Shown: piece by piece, positions 34,837 to 43,998 of the stretch
Numbering within the stretch: position 1 is the stretch's first letter
Layout: each line of letters opens with the position of its first letter
NCBI RefSeq assembly: GCF_900106555.1
Contig: NZ_FNOE01000010.1
Location: forward strand, 41,029-105,028
DNA: 64,000 nucleotides
Source of the DNA: Nitrosomonas oligotropha
GTDB taxonomy: Bacteria > Pseudomonadota > Gammaproteobacteria > Burkholderiales > Nitrosomonadaceae
Reading direction: 5' to 3'
Made by a program: the position numbers and the translations under genes
Notes under the pieces: model-generated
What the model was told of the DNA's origin: nothing
Database searches by the model: none
What the model saw: the letters and a program-made list of their open reading frames with translations, nothing else

Positions 34837-35140
34837 CTCAGCATATTACCGGTTGAAGTCGATATAACATATAACTTCTCTTAACTTGTCAAATTAACTG
34901 ACTGAATATATTCCCAATTTTACAAGATAATTTTACGAGAAAAAATCATTTTATACCATGAATAGCTCATATTAACCAATCAATTGGACAAAAACCATGA
35001 AAGTAAAATCCTAAACTTTTCAAAATGATTTCCGATAACTGCAATCAACGGTGGTTACACACCCTCTTGGATTGCAGGGCAGCCAACGTCGTAAATGGCA
35101 ATTATGCCAAAACAAATAGTTATCAAAAAGGAGAACCCAA
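34837..35140. other. Divergent promoter region upstream of fliC
   Basis: About 300 AT-rich bases between the kinase gene (leftward) and flagellin (rightward). It contains the sigma-28 promoter at 35012-35038. No gene is seen. Confidence 0.6.
35012..35038 (+). promoter_or_regulatory. Sigma-28 (FliA) promoter of fliC
   Basis: TAAA, exactly 15 bases, then TCCGATAA, one mismatch from the TAAA-N15-GCCGATAA consensus. It lies 103 bases upstream of the flagellin ATG and points towards it. Confidence 0.88.
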
Positions 35141-36604
35141 ATGCCACAAATCATTAACTCTAATGTAGCCTCATTAAATGCACAACGTAACTTAAATACT
35201 TCACAAACCGCGTTAAATACATCATTGACACGTTTATCATCCGGTTTACGTATCAATAGCGCTAAAGACGACGCTGCAGGTCTGGCGATTTCGGAAAGGA
35301 TGACTTCACAAATTCGCGGTTTAAACCAAGCTGTACGTAACGCGAACGATGGCATCTCTCTATCGCAAACCGCCGAAGGTGCGCTGGGCGAAATCGGCAA
35401 CAACTTGCAACGTATTCGCGAACTGGCAGTACAATCCGCCAACGCAACCAATAGTGCCAGTGATCGCGCCTCACTACAAGCTGAAGCCTCTCAATTAAGT
35501 GCTGAGGTAACCCGTGTCGCCAGTCAGACTCAATTTAACGGTCTGAATTTGCTGGATGGCTCTTTCCTTAACCAAAGCTTCCAGGTCGGCGCTAATGCAA
35601 ACCAAACCATTAATATTTCTTCAATCTCGGATGCACGCGCTACCGCATTAGGCAGTCATATATTGACCACCAATGGAACTGCTGTAAATACAACAACTGC
35701 AGCCGGTGCCGATAACTCAGCGGGTAATGGCGTTACGGTTGAGGCCGCCTTGGTGCTTTCCAATAATAAAGGAGCCACAGGCAATATTGGTTACGCAGTA
35801 GGATCTGACGCAAAAGCGATAGCCGCTGCCATTAACTCTTCTGCTTCCAGCATAGGTATTACGGCAACAGCCACCAATAGCGCGACATTAGGCAGTATTG
35901 CTTCCGCTGGTACAGTATCCTTCGATTTAAACGGCAACACTGTATCCGCCACGGTTACTGACACTTCCGATCTAAGTGGCTTAGCATCTGCTATCAATGG
36001 ATTGCAATCGTTAACTGGCGTTACCGCTTCATTTTCATCTCCTACTAACAAATCAGTTATTACACTGACGACAGCTGATGGTAGAGACATAGGAATCCAG
36101 GACTTCAATAATACTGGCGCAACAAAAACAGCCAATGTAGTTTCTGGCGCAACCACAACTACATTAACAGGCGGTGCAGCAACCGATTCTACAATTGCTA
36201 CGGGTACTGTCGAACTCGCTAGTGCTGGCGGTCAGATATCTGTCAGTGGCGGAAATGCTGATGTATTCGGTGCTACTTCCAGTTCTTTTAACTCTGTTGC
36301 CACTTTGGATATCTCTACCGGAACCAACGCACAGACAGCAATTAAAACATTGGATGAAGCTTTAAAAGCCATCAATAGCTCACGCGGTGATTTGGGTGCA
36401 ATTCAGAATCGTTTCAGTTCGACCATCGCAAACCTGCAAACAGCATCGGAAAATCTGTCTGCTTCTCGCAGCCGGATTCAAGATGCTGACTTTGCCGCAG
36501 AATCTGCCAACCTAACGCGCGGACAAATTCTGCAACAAGCCGGTGTAGCGATTCTGGCGCAAGCAAATTCACTACCCAATAACGTTTTATCACTATTACG
36601 TTAA
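35141..36604 (+). CDS. fliC: Flagellin FliC
   Basis: Filament subunit of 487 aa. The conserved N-terminal D0/D1 region (MPQIINSNVASLNAQRNL, LSSGLRINSAKDDAAGLAIS, RNANDGISLSQTAEGAL) and C-terminal D1/D0 region (SRSRIQDADFAAESANLTR, ILAQANSLPNNVLSLLR) are intact. The central variable part, about residues 175-400, is rich in Ala, Thr and Ser, typical of surface-exposed D2/D3. A strong ribosome binding site (aaggag) precedes the ATG. Preceded by a sigma-28 promoter and followed by a hairpin before flaG. Confidence 0.97.
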   Translation: MPQIINSNVASLNAQRNLNTSQTALNTSLTRLSSGLRINSAKDDAAGLAISERMTSQIRGLNQAVRNANDGISLSQTAEGALGEIGNNLQRIRELAVQSANATNSASDRASLQAEASQLSAEVTRVASQTQFNGLNLLDGSFLNQSFQVGANANQTINISSISDARATALGSHILTTNGTAVNTTTAAGADNSAGNGVTVEAALVLSNNKGATGNIGYAVGSDAKAIAAAINSSASSIGITATATNSATLGSIASAGTVSFDLNGNTVSATVTDTSDLSGLASAINGLQSLTGVTASFSSPTNKSVITLTTADGRDIGIQDFNNTGATKTANVVSGATTTTLTGGAATDSTIATGTVELASAGGQISVSGGNADVFGATSSSFNSVATLDISTGTNAQTAIKTLDEALKAINSSRGDLGAIQNRFSSTIANLQTASENLSASRSRIQDADFAAESANLTRGQILQQAGVAILAQANSLPNNVLSLLR

Positions 36605-36648
36605 GTAGATCGTAACAGATGATATTTCGTATTAAATAAAGCTGATAG

Positions 36649-36677
36649 AACGCGGAATTCAAGAAATATTCCGCGTT
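36649..36677 (+). terminator. Hairpin between fliC and flaG
   Basis: Perfect 10-bp stem (aacgcggaat and attccgcgtt) with a 9-base loop. The following run is short and mixed (tctctc), so it may only partly terminate, lowering expression of flaG-fliD relative to flagellin, or stabilise the fliC mRNA end. Confidence 0.65.
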
Positions 36678-36702
36678 TCTCTCAACTTTAAGGAGTTACA
36701 AC

Positions 36703-37074
36703 ATGACTATCAATCAAATAAATACTGTCGGCGCACTTCCACCGTCTTCGCCACCATTATCGACATCTCGAAAATTATCCACATCTAATGCAGATGTAGT
36801 TGTATCACCCGTCTCAACCGCAGACCCTAGAGTTAATAGTAGCCCGAGATCCGAAGATCAAGTTAATGAGGCTGTTCAAAAAATTCAAGGCACTGTGGAT
36901 AATCTGGCACACAACTTGCGATTTTCAATTGATGAGGATACTGGGAAAACAATTATTAAAGTAATGGATGTGCATACCGAAGAAATTATCCGCCAGATTC
37001 CATCAGAAGAAGCTGTTGAAATAGCCCGCACCTTAGACAAAGTCCAAGGATTGTTATTCAACGGAAAAGCATAA
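36703..37074 (+). CDS. flaG: FlaG-family flagellar protein
   Basis: Protein of 123 aa with the FlaG core in its C-terminal half (VDNLAHNLRFSIDEDTGKTI, VHTEEIIRQIPSEEAVEIA). The N-terminal 50 residues are a low-complexity Ser/Pro-rich region. FlaG influences filament length in several bacteria. A good ribosome binding site (aaggag) precedes the ATG. Located between fliC and fliD, as is usual. Confidence 0.92.
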   Translation: MTINQINTVGALPPSSPPLSTSRKLSTSNADVVVSPVSTADPRVNSSPRSEDQVNEAVQKIQGTVDNLAHNLRFSIDEDTGKTIIKVMDVHTEEIIRQIPSEEAVEIARTLDKVQGLLFNGKA

Positions 37075-37102
37075 TTACAATCATATTGGATAGAGCTCAG
37101 AA

Positions 37103-39073
37103 ATGCTTTCATCTCCAGGAATCGGATCAGGCTTAGATGTCAATGGCATAGTCAGTAAGTTAATGACGGCGGAAAGCCAGCCACTTACTGCTCTTGATGC
37201 CAAAGAAGCTAAACAGCAAACCCGGTTAACTGCTTTTGGTACTTTGAAAGGGGCATTATCTTCATTTCAGAGCAACCTTGTAGCACTGTCCGACCCGGCA
37301 AAATTTACCGCCGTCATGGCTAATTTTTCTGATACAACATTGGCCAGTGCAAGCGCATCATCGTCAGCAGTCACTGGAAGTCATTCTGTAGAAATCCAAA
37401 CACTCGCTCTAGCTCAAAAATTAAAATCGGCTAACTTTGCAAATACCAGCGCCACAGTCGGTAGCGGCACTTTAACGATACAATTTGGCACATACAATAG
37501 CGGTACATTTACGCTTAATCCGGATAAAGCTGCACAGTCTATTATCATTTCCCCAAGCAATTCATCGCTATCTGGTATTCGTGACGCAATTAATCAAGCG
37601 AATGCGGGAGTAAACGCCAGTATAGTCAATGATGGAACAGGCAATCGCTTAGTTGTTGCATCTCAAGATACTGGTTTAAGTAATGCTCTGAAAATAACTG
37701 CGACTGATACCGATGGGAACAATACGGATAACGCTGGACTCTCCCAGCTTGTTTATGATGCATCGACTAGCGGCACGACTAACATGACTCAAACGATGGC
37801 TGCTAGCAATGCCACACTGGTTATCGATGGTATCTCAATTAGCAAAGCATCAAACAATATCACGGATGCTATTGAGGGCGTCACATTAAATTTATTAAAA
37901 GCAAATCCTGGCACCACATCTACCTTAAATTTATCGCGAGATACAGCAAGCATTCAAAATGTTGTGTCATCATTTGTAAAATCCTTTAACGATTTAAACA
38001 AGACGATCGTTGATCTCTCGAAATATGATGCAGCAACAAAGCAAGCATCAATTTTAACTGGGGATTCAACAGTTAGATCAATTCAAACACGCATACGTAG
38101 TGCAATTTCTGATCCATTGACTACTGCAGGTGGAGGTTTAAGCTTATTATCAGAAACCGGTATTTCCTTTCAGTCAGATGGAACACTTAAGTTGGATTCA
38201 GCTAAGCTATCAAAGGCACTGAATGATCCAACCAAAGATATCTCAACTCTATTTGCCTCTGTTGGAAAAACCAGCGACAGTCTCGTCTCATTTACCAGCG
38301 CTAAACCCGAAACCGTCAATGGCAAATATGCACTGAATATCAGCCAAATTGCAACACAAGGTACCGCAATTGGTAGTACTGCGGCAGCATTAACCATTAA
38401 TACGGGAGTTAATGATTCACTGAATCTCACCATTGATGGCGTTAATGCCAGTATAACCCTTGCAGCCGGTACTTATACGGCAACCTCTCTGGCAGCTGAG
38501 ATTCGATCAAGAATTAATGGCACATCTGCAATTTCCTCTGCAGGAGTCAAAGTAGCAGTGAGTCAGTCTGCTGGAAATCTAGCTATTACTTCAGATCGTT
38601 ATGGTTCTGCCTCAACCGTATCCATTACAGGTGGAAATGGCAAATCGGATTTATTTGGCACACCCGTTGAAACTGCAGGAGTAAACGTAGCTGGCACTAT
38701 AAATGGCGTCACTGCAACAGGTTCTGGCCAAACTCTAACCGGCGCCGCTGATAGCAGCGGACTCGTACTCAAAATAACTGGAGGCAGCACAGGTGCAAGA
38801 GGGGATATAGATTTCGCGCATGGTTTTGCAGCGAAATTGAACAAATTGGTGGGAGGAATGCTGAATGGCCAGCTAATTGACAGTCGCATTGATGGTATAA
38901 ATTCGTCTATCAAAGATATAGGAACACAACGAGAAACTTTAACTCAGCGCCTTGCTGACACAGAAAAACGAATACGCGCTCAATTTACCGCATTGGATAC
39001 AACCATTGCCAGCATGACTCAAACCAGCAATTTTTTACAACAGCAATTATCCAGATTGCCAAAATCGGAATAA
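37103..39073 (+). CDS. fliD: Flagellar hook-associated protein 2 (filament cap) FliD
   Basis: Cap protein of 656 aa that guides flagellin assembly at the tip. The N-terminal motif GIGSGLDVNGIVSKLMTAES and the C-terminal ADTEKRIRAQFTALDTTIAS with SNFLQQQLSRL are the conserved FliD ends. The middle is longer than in enterics (about 470 aa there) and has an extra Ser/Thr/Gly-rich insertion around residues 400-560. Follows flaG by 28 bases. Confidence 0.95.
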   Translation: MLSSPGIGSGLDVNGIVSKLMTAESQPLTALDAKEAKQQTRLTAFGTLKGALSSFQSNLVALSDPAKFTAVMANFSDTTLASASASSSAVTGSHSVEIQTLALAQKLKSANFANTSATVGSGTLTIQFGTYNSGTFTLNPDKAAQSIIISPSNSSLSGIRDAINQANAGVNASIVNDGTGNRLVVASQDTGLSNALKITATDTDGNNTDNAGLSQLVYDASTSGTTNMTQTMAASNATLVIDGISISKASNNITDAIEGVTLNLLKANPGTTSTLNLSRDTASIQNVVSSFVKSFNDLNKTIVDLSKYDAATKQASILTGDSTVRSIQTRIRSAISDPLTTAGGGLSLLSETGISFQSDGTLKLDSAKLSKALNDPTKDISTLFASVGKTSDSLVSFTSAKPETVNGKYALNISQIATQGTAIGSTAAALTINTGVNDSLNLTIDGVNASITLAAGTYTATSLAAEIRSRINGTSAISSAGVKVAVSQSAGNLAITSDRYGSASTVSITGGNGKSDLFGTPVETAGVNVAGTINGVTATGSGQTLTGAADSSGLVLKITGGSTGARGDIDFAHGFAAKLNKLVGGMLNGQLIDSRIDGINSSIKDIGTQRETLTQRLADTEKRIRAQFTALDTTIASMTQTSNFLQQQLSRLPKSE

Positions 39074-39111
39074 CCAGCAACTAGTCTCGTCAATAAATAA
39101 AGGAGTACAAA

Positions 39112-39540
39112 ATGTATACAGCCATGAATAGTGCGATATCCGCTTACCAACGCGTTGGTGTTGAAACAGGAATTGAGTCGGCCGATCCGCACAAGCTCAT
39201 CTTGATGTTATTCGAAGGTGCGCAAGAAGCTTTGGCAAAAGCCAAAATGCACATGCACCACAATGAAATTGCAGAGAAAGGGCAAATGATCTCAAAAGCT
39301 ATTATGATCATTGATCACGGCCTAAAAGCAAGCTTGGACATGAACGCCGGTGGTGATCTAGCAGTTAAGCTTCAAGCACTCTACGATTACATGGCATATC
39401 GACTTCTGGTTGCCAATATCCAAAATAATCTTGAAATTGTCAACGAAGTCAGCAAATTGCTATCTGAATTGCATAGCGCTTGGAAAGAAATTGGGCAAAC
39501 CGGTGAAACACAAACCGCAATCAAAGCAGTCGCAGTCTAG
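39112..39540 (+). CDS. fliS: Flagellin export chaperone FliS
   Basis: Cytosolic chaperone of 142 aa that keeps flagellin unfolded for export. Family features: AISAYQRVGVETGIESADPH, LILMLFEGAQEALAKAK, ISKAIMIIDHGLKASLDM and YDYMAYRLLVANIQNN. Complete, with a gga ribosome binding site. In operon with fliD and fliT. Confidence 0.95.
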   Translation: MYTAMNSAISAYQRVGVETGIESADPHKLILMLFEGAQEALAKAKMHMHHNEIAEKGQMISKAIMIIDHGLKASLDMNAGGDLAVKLQALYDYMAYRLLVANIQNNLEIVNEVSKLLSELHSAWKEIGQTGETQTAIKAVAV

Positions 39541-39578
39541 CTCACAATTCTGAAATAAAAATAAGGGTACAAAGATAA

Positions 39579-39914
39579 ATGGATAGTGTACAAACACTGA
39601 AAACATATGATGCTATTTTAGCAACCACTGGAAAAATGCTGGCGGCAGCTCAAAATAGCGAATGGGATCAATTGATACAATTGGAACAAGAATGCAGGCA
39701 GTTAACCGAAGTACTCATTAAGAACGATCAGGAGCCCATATTAGACGAAGAATTACTTCAAAAGAAAGTGAAAATTATCCATCAAATATTAGCTGATGAT
39801 GCGCAAATCAGAGCGATCACAGAGCCATGGATGATGAAATTGCAAGATATGCTCTACACGAATAGCCGTACACGTAATCTTCAACTAGCTTATCAACCCG
39901 TTAGCAATCTATAA
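39579..39914 (+). CDS. fliT: FliT-like flagellar chaperone
   Basis: Small helical protein of 111 aa after fliS. It resembles FliT (chaperone of FliD) in length, all-helical composition and pattern (TGKMLAAAQNSEWDQLIQLE near residues 14-33). Sequence conservation in this family is weak, so the call leans on position directly behind fliD-fliS. Confidence 0.8.
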   Translation: MDSVQTLKTYDAILATTGKMLAAAQNSEWDQLIQLEQECRQLTEVLIKNDQEPILDEELLQKKVKIIHQILADDAQIRAITEPWMMKLQDMLYTNSRTRNLQLAYQPVSNL

Positions 39915-39985
39915 ATACACATTAGAAACAATATGCCGCACTCAGAATTTTTCCAACTCATTATTTAGATTTAAGATGAGTTGTC

Positions 39986-41029
39986 GTGATTCCGACCATA
40001 ATTAAAACAGATGTAGCAGCAATTTCTAATCAAATCAAGCCACCCCCCCCCGTTACGCCCGTAACGGCGATACTCGACTCACAAACCTCTCCCGCAGAGT
40101 TCATACAAGGTCAAAAGTATCAAGCATTAGTTGAATCGCGCTTGTTGAATGGTGATTCACGGGTATTGGTTGCAGGCAGGTCATTACAAATGCGCCTGCC
40201 TGAAAATTTTCAACCGGGTAACAAACTGCAACTCGTTTTCATCTCGAATGAACCAAAGCTTGAGTTTCTGGCCTTGAGCGATACGCCATCAGATAATGAA
40301 ACAAATAATACATCCATAAGTACCACTGGACGTTTCTTGGGAGCGCTGATGCAAAACATCCTGAAGCAAGCGCCAGCAGATGCGCCGGATACCCAGACCA
40401 CGCAATCACTCAGCAGTTCCGCTCCTATTCTGACCAGCGCGCCAATAAATAGCACTGATTTACCCAGTTTATTGCAAAAAGCAATTGTGCAAAGTGGTTT
40501 ATTCTATGAATCACACCAAGCGCAATGGGTTAATGGAGAAAATACACTTGAAAACTTGCAGCAAGAACCTCAAGGAAAATTAATGCTGGTCACAGCTGAT
40601 TTGTCTACTGCCAAAGTTGCTGCAGCGGCTTCGTTAAGTCCGGAGATGCCGGTGCACACCCAAGCAATCCCGCTAGTGCAACAACAGCTGACCACCTTGG
40701 AAACCGGTCATCTGCTTTGGCGCGGAGAAGTCTGGCAAGGTCAGTCGATGGAATGGGATATTCATGAACAGCCCGCAGACGAAAAGGCGCAGGAAAATGA
40801 GCTCGATCAAGCAGCGCAGTGGCGTACACAGCTTCGTTTATCGATGCCGCAGCTGGGTGATATTACCGCCAACATTGCGCTGAGTGCAAATGGCATCAGC
40901 ATCAAACTGAACGCCGCGCAATTAGAAACTGCCGGTTTATTGAAAGGTAATCAATTACCGCTCGCCACCGGCATGCAATCTGCGGGGTTAAATATTCGCG
41001 CGGTAGAGGTCGAGTGTGATGGAGAATGA
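39986..41029 (+). CDS. FliK-like flagellar hook-length control protein
   Basis: Protein of 347 aa with a Pro/Gln/Thr-rich, probably unstructured N-terminal part and a C-terminal domain (LRLSMPQLGDITANIALS, then GISIKLNAAQLETAGLL) of the Flg_hook/FliK type. The start is GTG at 39986 after aagatgag. A nine-C tract at 40043-40051 encodes PPPP near residue 20. It overlaps the next gene, an FlhB C-terminal homologue, by 14 bases. FliK acts with FlhB as the export substrate switch, so the pairing is fitting. It is shorter than classical FliK and may be an accessory paralogue. Confidence 0.7.
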   Translation: MIPTIIKTDVAAISNQIKPPPPVTPVTAILDSQTSPAEFIQGQKYQALVESRLLNGDSRVLVAGRSLQMRLPENFQPGNKLQLVFISNEPKLEFLALSDTPSDNETNNTSISTTGRFLGALMQNILKQAPADAPDTQTTQSLSSSAPILTSAPINSTDLPSLLQKAIVQSGLFYESHQAQWVNGENTLENLQQEPQGKLMLVTADLSTAKVAAAASLSPEMPVHTQAIPLVQQQLTTLETGHLLWRGEVWQGQSMEWDIHEQPADEKAQENELDQAAQWRTQLRLSMPQLGDITANIALSANGISIKLNAAQLETAGLLKGNQLPLATGMQSAGLNIRAVEVECDGE

Positions 41030-41339
41030 GTCTTACCTTACTGCAGTTGCACTCGCTTATCGCGAAGGGCAAATTGCCCCTAAAGTCGTTGCAAAAGGCC
41101 GCGGTCTGATTGCCCAAGAGATTATTAAACGCGCCAAAGAAACTGGAATCTATGTTCATGAATCGAGTGAACTGGTCGCGCTACTCATGCAAGTGAACCT
41201 TGACGATCGAATTCCGCCCCAACTTTACCTCGCTGTGGCGGAATTATTAGCATGGCTTTACAAATTGGAGCAAGGCAAAGCAACTTTAACCGCAAATAGC
41301 CTGAACAAAAAGATTACACAGAAAATTCTGGAGAATTAA
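41016..41339 (+). CDS. FlhB C-terminal-domain homologue (export switch-like)
   Basis: Protein of 107 aa equal to the cytosolic C-terminal domain of FlhB/YscU without the membrane part: TAVALAYREGQIAPKVVAKG, then GIYVHESSELVALLMQVNLDDRIPPQLY (in two parts), and ELLAWLYKLEQ. The autocleavage motif NPTH of true FlhB is not present, which is typical of these short homologues (FhlX type). It follows and overlaps the FliK-like gene. Confidence 0.85.
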   Translation: MMENESYLTAVALAYREGQIAPKVVAKGRGLIAQEIIKRAKETGIYVHESSELVALLMQVNLDDRIPPQLYLAVAELLAWLYKLEQGKATLTANSLNKKITQKILEN

Positions 41340-41341
41340 TA

Positions 41342-42127
41342 ATGTTGCATACATCCGACCAAGTCACTGAAGAGCCTACCGTATTTACACCCACTCAATT
41401 CTCTCGAGAAGAAATGAGCGAGAATTTCCGCATCCATTCGGAAATCGATATTCTCTTTATTCTTCGAGGGATTATGCAAACAAATTCATTAATCACTCTC
41501 TATCCCGATTACGCCAGTGATTTTATTTTAACTTCAATCCTCGCGATCGACACGAACAAAAAAGAAATGGTGATTGATTATGGCATCGATGACAAACATT
41601 GCCAGAAAGCACTGCATTCCAAAGCACTGGTCTTTGTAACCACGCAAAATAGAGTAAAAATTGAATTTGTTTGCGATCAAATCAGAAAAATTCAGTATGA
41701 CGGTAAAGATGCTTTCGCAGTCAATATTCCTAAATCACTGTTACGCATACAAAGAAGAAATCATTTCCGCATTACCACTCCCATCGCCAAACCGCTTAAA
41801 TGCGTCATTCCAATTCCAGGAAAGGACGCATCCACAAAAGCTGAAGTGGCATTACTCGATATCAGCTGCGGCGGAATCGCCGTGATTGATCACCATCCAA
41901 TCATTGATTTTGATCCAGGCATGATCTATAGCGATTGCGTAATCGTCCTTCCCGAAATCGGAACCATCACGGTCACCATTCAGGTAAAAAATACCTACGA
42001 AATCACGTTGCGTAACGGACAAAACTGCATGCGCGCAGGATGTCAATTCATTGAACTGGCAGCCAGCATGGAAGCGATGATTCAACGCTACATTATCAAG
42101 CAGGAGCAGATAAGAAAAATCAAATAA
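41342..42127 (+). CDS. YcgR-like flagellar brake protein with PilZ domain
   Basis: c-di-GMP receptor of 261 aa that slows the motor. An N-terminal YcgR-type domain (about residues 25-130) is followed by a PilZ domain with the c-di-GMP motif RRNHFR (RxxxR) near residue 140 and DISCGGIAV (D/NxSxxG) near residue 177. Both binding motifs are intact. Starts 2 bases after the FlhB-like gene. It links the diguanylate cyclases at 29.8-32.5 kb to motility. Confidence 0.9.
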   Translation: MLHTSDQVTEEPTVFTPTQFSREEMSENFRIHSEIDILFILRGIMQTNSLITLYPDYASDFILTSILAIDTNKKEMVIDYGIDDKHCQKALHSKALVFVTTQNRVKIEFVCDQIRKIQYDGKDAFAVNIPKSLLRIQRRNHFRITTPIAKPLKCVIPIPGKDASTKAEVALLDISCGGIAVIDHHPIIDFDPGMIYSDCVIVLPEIGTITVTIQVKNTYEITLRNGQNCMRAGCQFIELAASMEAMIQRYIIKQEQIRKIK

Positions 42128-42174
42128 CTGCTCGGAAAACAACTTGTCACACCGGAATACGCCAGTCAGTTTTG

Positions 42175-42516
42175 CTATAAATACCGGTCCAGTTGTCTTC
42201 CGTACATAATCACGATTACCCCGATCAGGCAGATACTTACTCCAATCCAATCCGTCATTGCCGGGCGGATAGCATCGACCGCCCACAACCACATCAGCGC
42301 CACACAGATATAAACACCGCCATAAGCGGCATAGACACGGCCAGCCGCTTGCGGATGCAGTGTCAATAACCAAACAAATATTACCAAGCTGACCGCTGCG
42401 GGGAAAAGCAGCCAGAACGGCTTGCCTCCTCTCAAATAGAGGTACGGCAGATAACAGCCGATTATTTCAGCGAGCGCAGTAACGGTGAATAAACCCAGTG
42501 TTTTTAGAATTTCCAT
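42175..42516 (-). CDS. YnfA/UPF0060-family membrane protein
   Basis: Small four-helix membrane protein of 113 aa. The UPF0060 pattern is clear: [36 protein letters not shown] and [18 protein letters not shown]. The family is related to small multidrug-resistance transporters; its function is not established. Convergent with the YcgR-like gene. Confidence 0.93.
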   Translation of the reverse strand: MEILKTLGLFTVTALAEIIGCYLPYLYLRGGKPFWLLFPAAVSLVIFVWLLTLHPQAAGRVYAAYGGVYICVALMWLWAVDAIRPAMTDWIGVSICLIGVIVIMYGRQLDRYL

Positions 42517-42584
42517 AATTTGATTTTGCGGCTTTAGTATCGTGTATATTATGCCCTCATACTATCATTTAAGGATTCATCACC

Positions 42585-42839
42585 ATGACTCAAGACGCAA
42601 TTTCATGCGATCTTCATGATTTTGTGGAGGTTGCTTGCATGTACGGCTACCAGCTGAAACTCATCTTAAAAAACGATCAAATTATCGAAGGAAAAGCCAT
42701 CGATATTGTCAATTCACCCGAGAAAAATGAATGCCTGGTGATCGATAGCGATACGCGGCAGCAAGTCGAATTAATCCGTCTCGCCAAAATGGAAGTGCTA
42801 ACACCCAGTGCCAAATTCAGTGAAGTTATTTTCCCGTAA
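42585..42839 (+). CDS. rof: Rho-binding antiterminator (Rof/YaeO family)
   Basis: Protein of 84 aa with an Sm-like fold that binds Rho and blocks termination. Family pattern: CDLHDFVEVACMYGYQLKLIL near residues 9-29, then GKAIDIVNSPEKNECLVI and QVELIRLAKMEVL. Normal length. Stands alone upstream of mutY; the ATG follows a weak aagga. Confidence 0.85.
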   Translation: MTQDAISCDLHDFVEVACMYGYQLKLILKNDQIIEGKAIDIVNSPEKNECLVIDSDTRQQVELIRLAKMEVLTPSAKFSEVIFP

Positions 42840-42917
42840 ATCTTGCCAAAGAGTGATCGCAATATAGCAATCATGACAGTTTTTCCAGGTCACCTGCTCC
42901 GGCGCATTTGAGCTTTC

Positions 42918-43988
42918 ATGTCGTTTATAGCATCCCGGCTTATCCATTGGCATTCCGACCATGGCCGTCACCATTTACCTTGGCAACGAAATCGCGATCC
43001 CTATGCGATTTGGCTATCTGAAATTATGTTGCAGCAAACGCAAGTCAATACGGTCATTCCTTATTACACCCGGTTTATGCAGACATTCCCGACCGTAGCA
43101 AGTCTGGCACAAGCGCCACTCGATGCGATATTGGCTTTGTGGAGCGGCCTCGGCTATTATTCCCGCGCGCGCAATCTGCACCGGACGGCTCAAAGGATTA
43201 TGCAAGATCATCAAGGCCAATTTCCCACGACCCGGGAAATTATTCAGCAACTGCCAGGAATCGGGCGATCCACCGCCGCCGCTATTGCCGTCTTTTCTTT
43301 TGGCCAGCGCGAAGCGATCCTGGACGGCAACGTTAAGCGAATCTTGACGCGTTATTTCGGCATTAGCGGTTACCCGGGAGAAACCAAGGTTCAGAGCCTG
43401 CTGTGGGAAAAGGCGGAAGAATCACTGCCCGTTGACTACAGCGACGGTGCGATTGAAACCTATACTCAGGCGCTCATGGACCTGGGCGCCACCGTTTGCA
43501 TACGCAAAACTCCGCGCTGTGAAGTCTGCCCGCTGCAGTCACAGTGCGCTGCATTCCAGCAACAACGTGTGGATCAATTGCCGTCCGCTAAACCCCGTAA
43601 GGCGCTGCCACAAAAAGAAACCGTATTTTTATTGCTGATGTGGCAGCAGAAATTGCTTTTGCAGAAAAGAGCTTCTTCGGGTATCTGGGGAGCATTGTGG
43701 TGCCCTCCGGAAATCGAAACCGGTATCGATGCGATTCATTATTGCCAGCATCAGCTTGGCATCAAGGCTCATTCGCCGCTTGAGTTACCGGTTCTGGATC
43801 ATCAATTTACACATTTCAAGCTGCGCATTCATCCGCGCTTGCTGCAGGTTGTGCCAGACTCCGGGATTACAACACCGGAATCAATCTGGATCAATCCGGC
43901 TGATGCGCTTGAACAAGGTATTCCGGCACCGGTCAGAAAACTGTTAAAACAAAATTTTTTATCTGACAACGCCATTCACAGCGTTTAA
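42918..43988 (+). CDS. mutY: Adenine DNA glycosylase MutY
   Basis: Removes adenine mispaired with 8-oxoguanine. The 356-aa protein has the catalytic Glu in WLSEIMLQQTQVNTV, the helix-hairpin-helix LPGIGRSTAAAIAVFSFG with the catalytic Asp in AILDGNVKRIL, the [4Fe-4S] set C-X6-C-X2-C-X5-C (CIRKTPRCEVCPLQSQC), and a C-terminal NUDIX-like 8-oxoG recognition domain. Length and order are standard. The next gene begins 10 bases later. Confidence 0.97.
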   Translation: MSFIASRLIHWHSDHGRHHLPWQRNRDPYAIWLSEIMLQQTQVNTVIPYYTRFMQTFPTVASLAQAPLDAILALWSGLGYYSRARNLHRTAQRIMQDHQGQFPTTREIIQQLPGIGRSTAAAIAVFSFGQREAILDGNVKRILTRYFGISGYPGETKVQSLLWEKAEESLPVDYSDGAIETYTQALMDLGATVCIRKTPRCEVCPLQSQCAAFQQQRVDQLPSAKPRKALPQKETVFLLLMWQQKLLLQKRASSGIWGALWCPPEIETGIDAIHYCQHQLGIKAHSPLELPVLDHQFTHFKLRIHPRLLQVVPDSGITTPESIWINPADALEQGIPAPVRKLLKQNFLSDNAIHSV

Positions 43989-43998
43989 ATTAAGACTC

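Noticed and set aside
41852..42373. 173-codon minus-strand frame spanning the YcgR-like and ynfA-like genes
   Set aside because: It overlaps two well supported genes in other frames and shows no domain.
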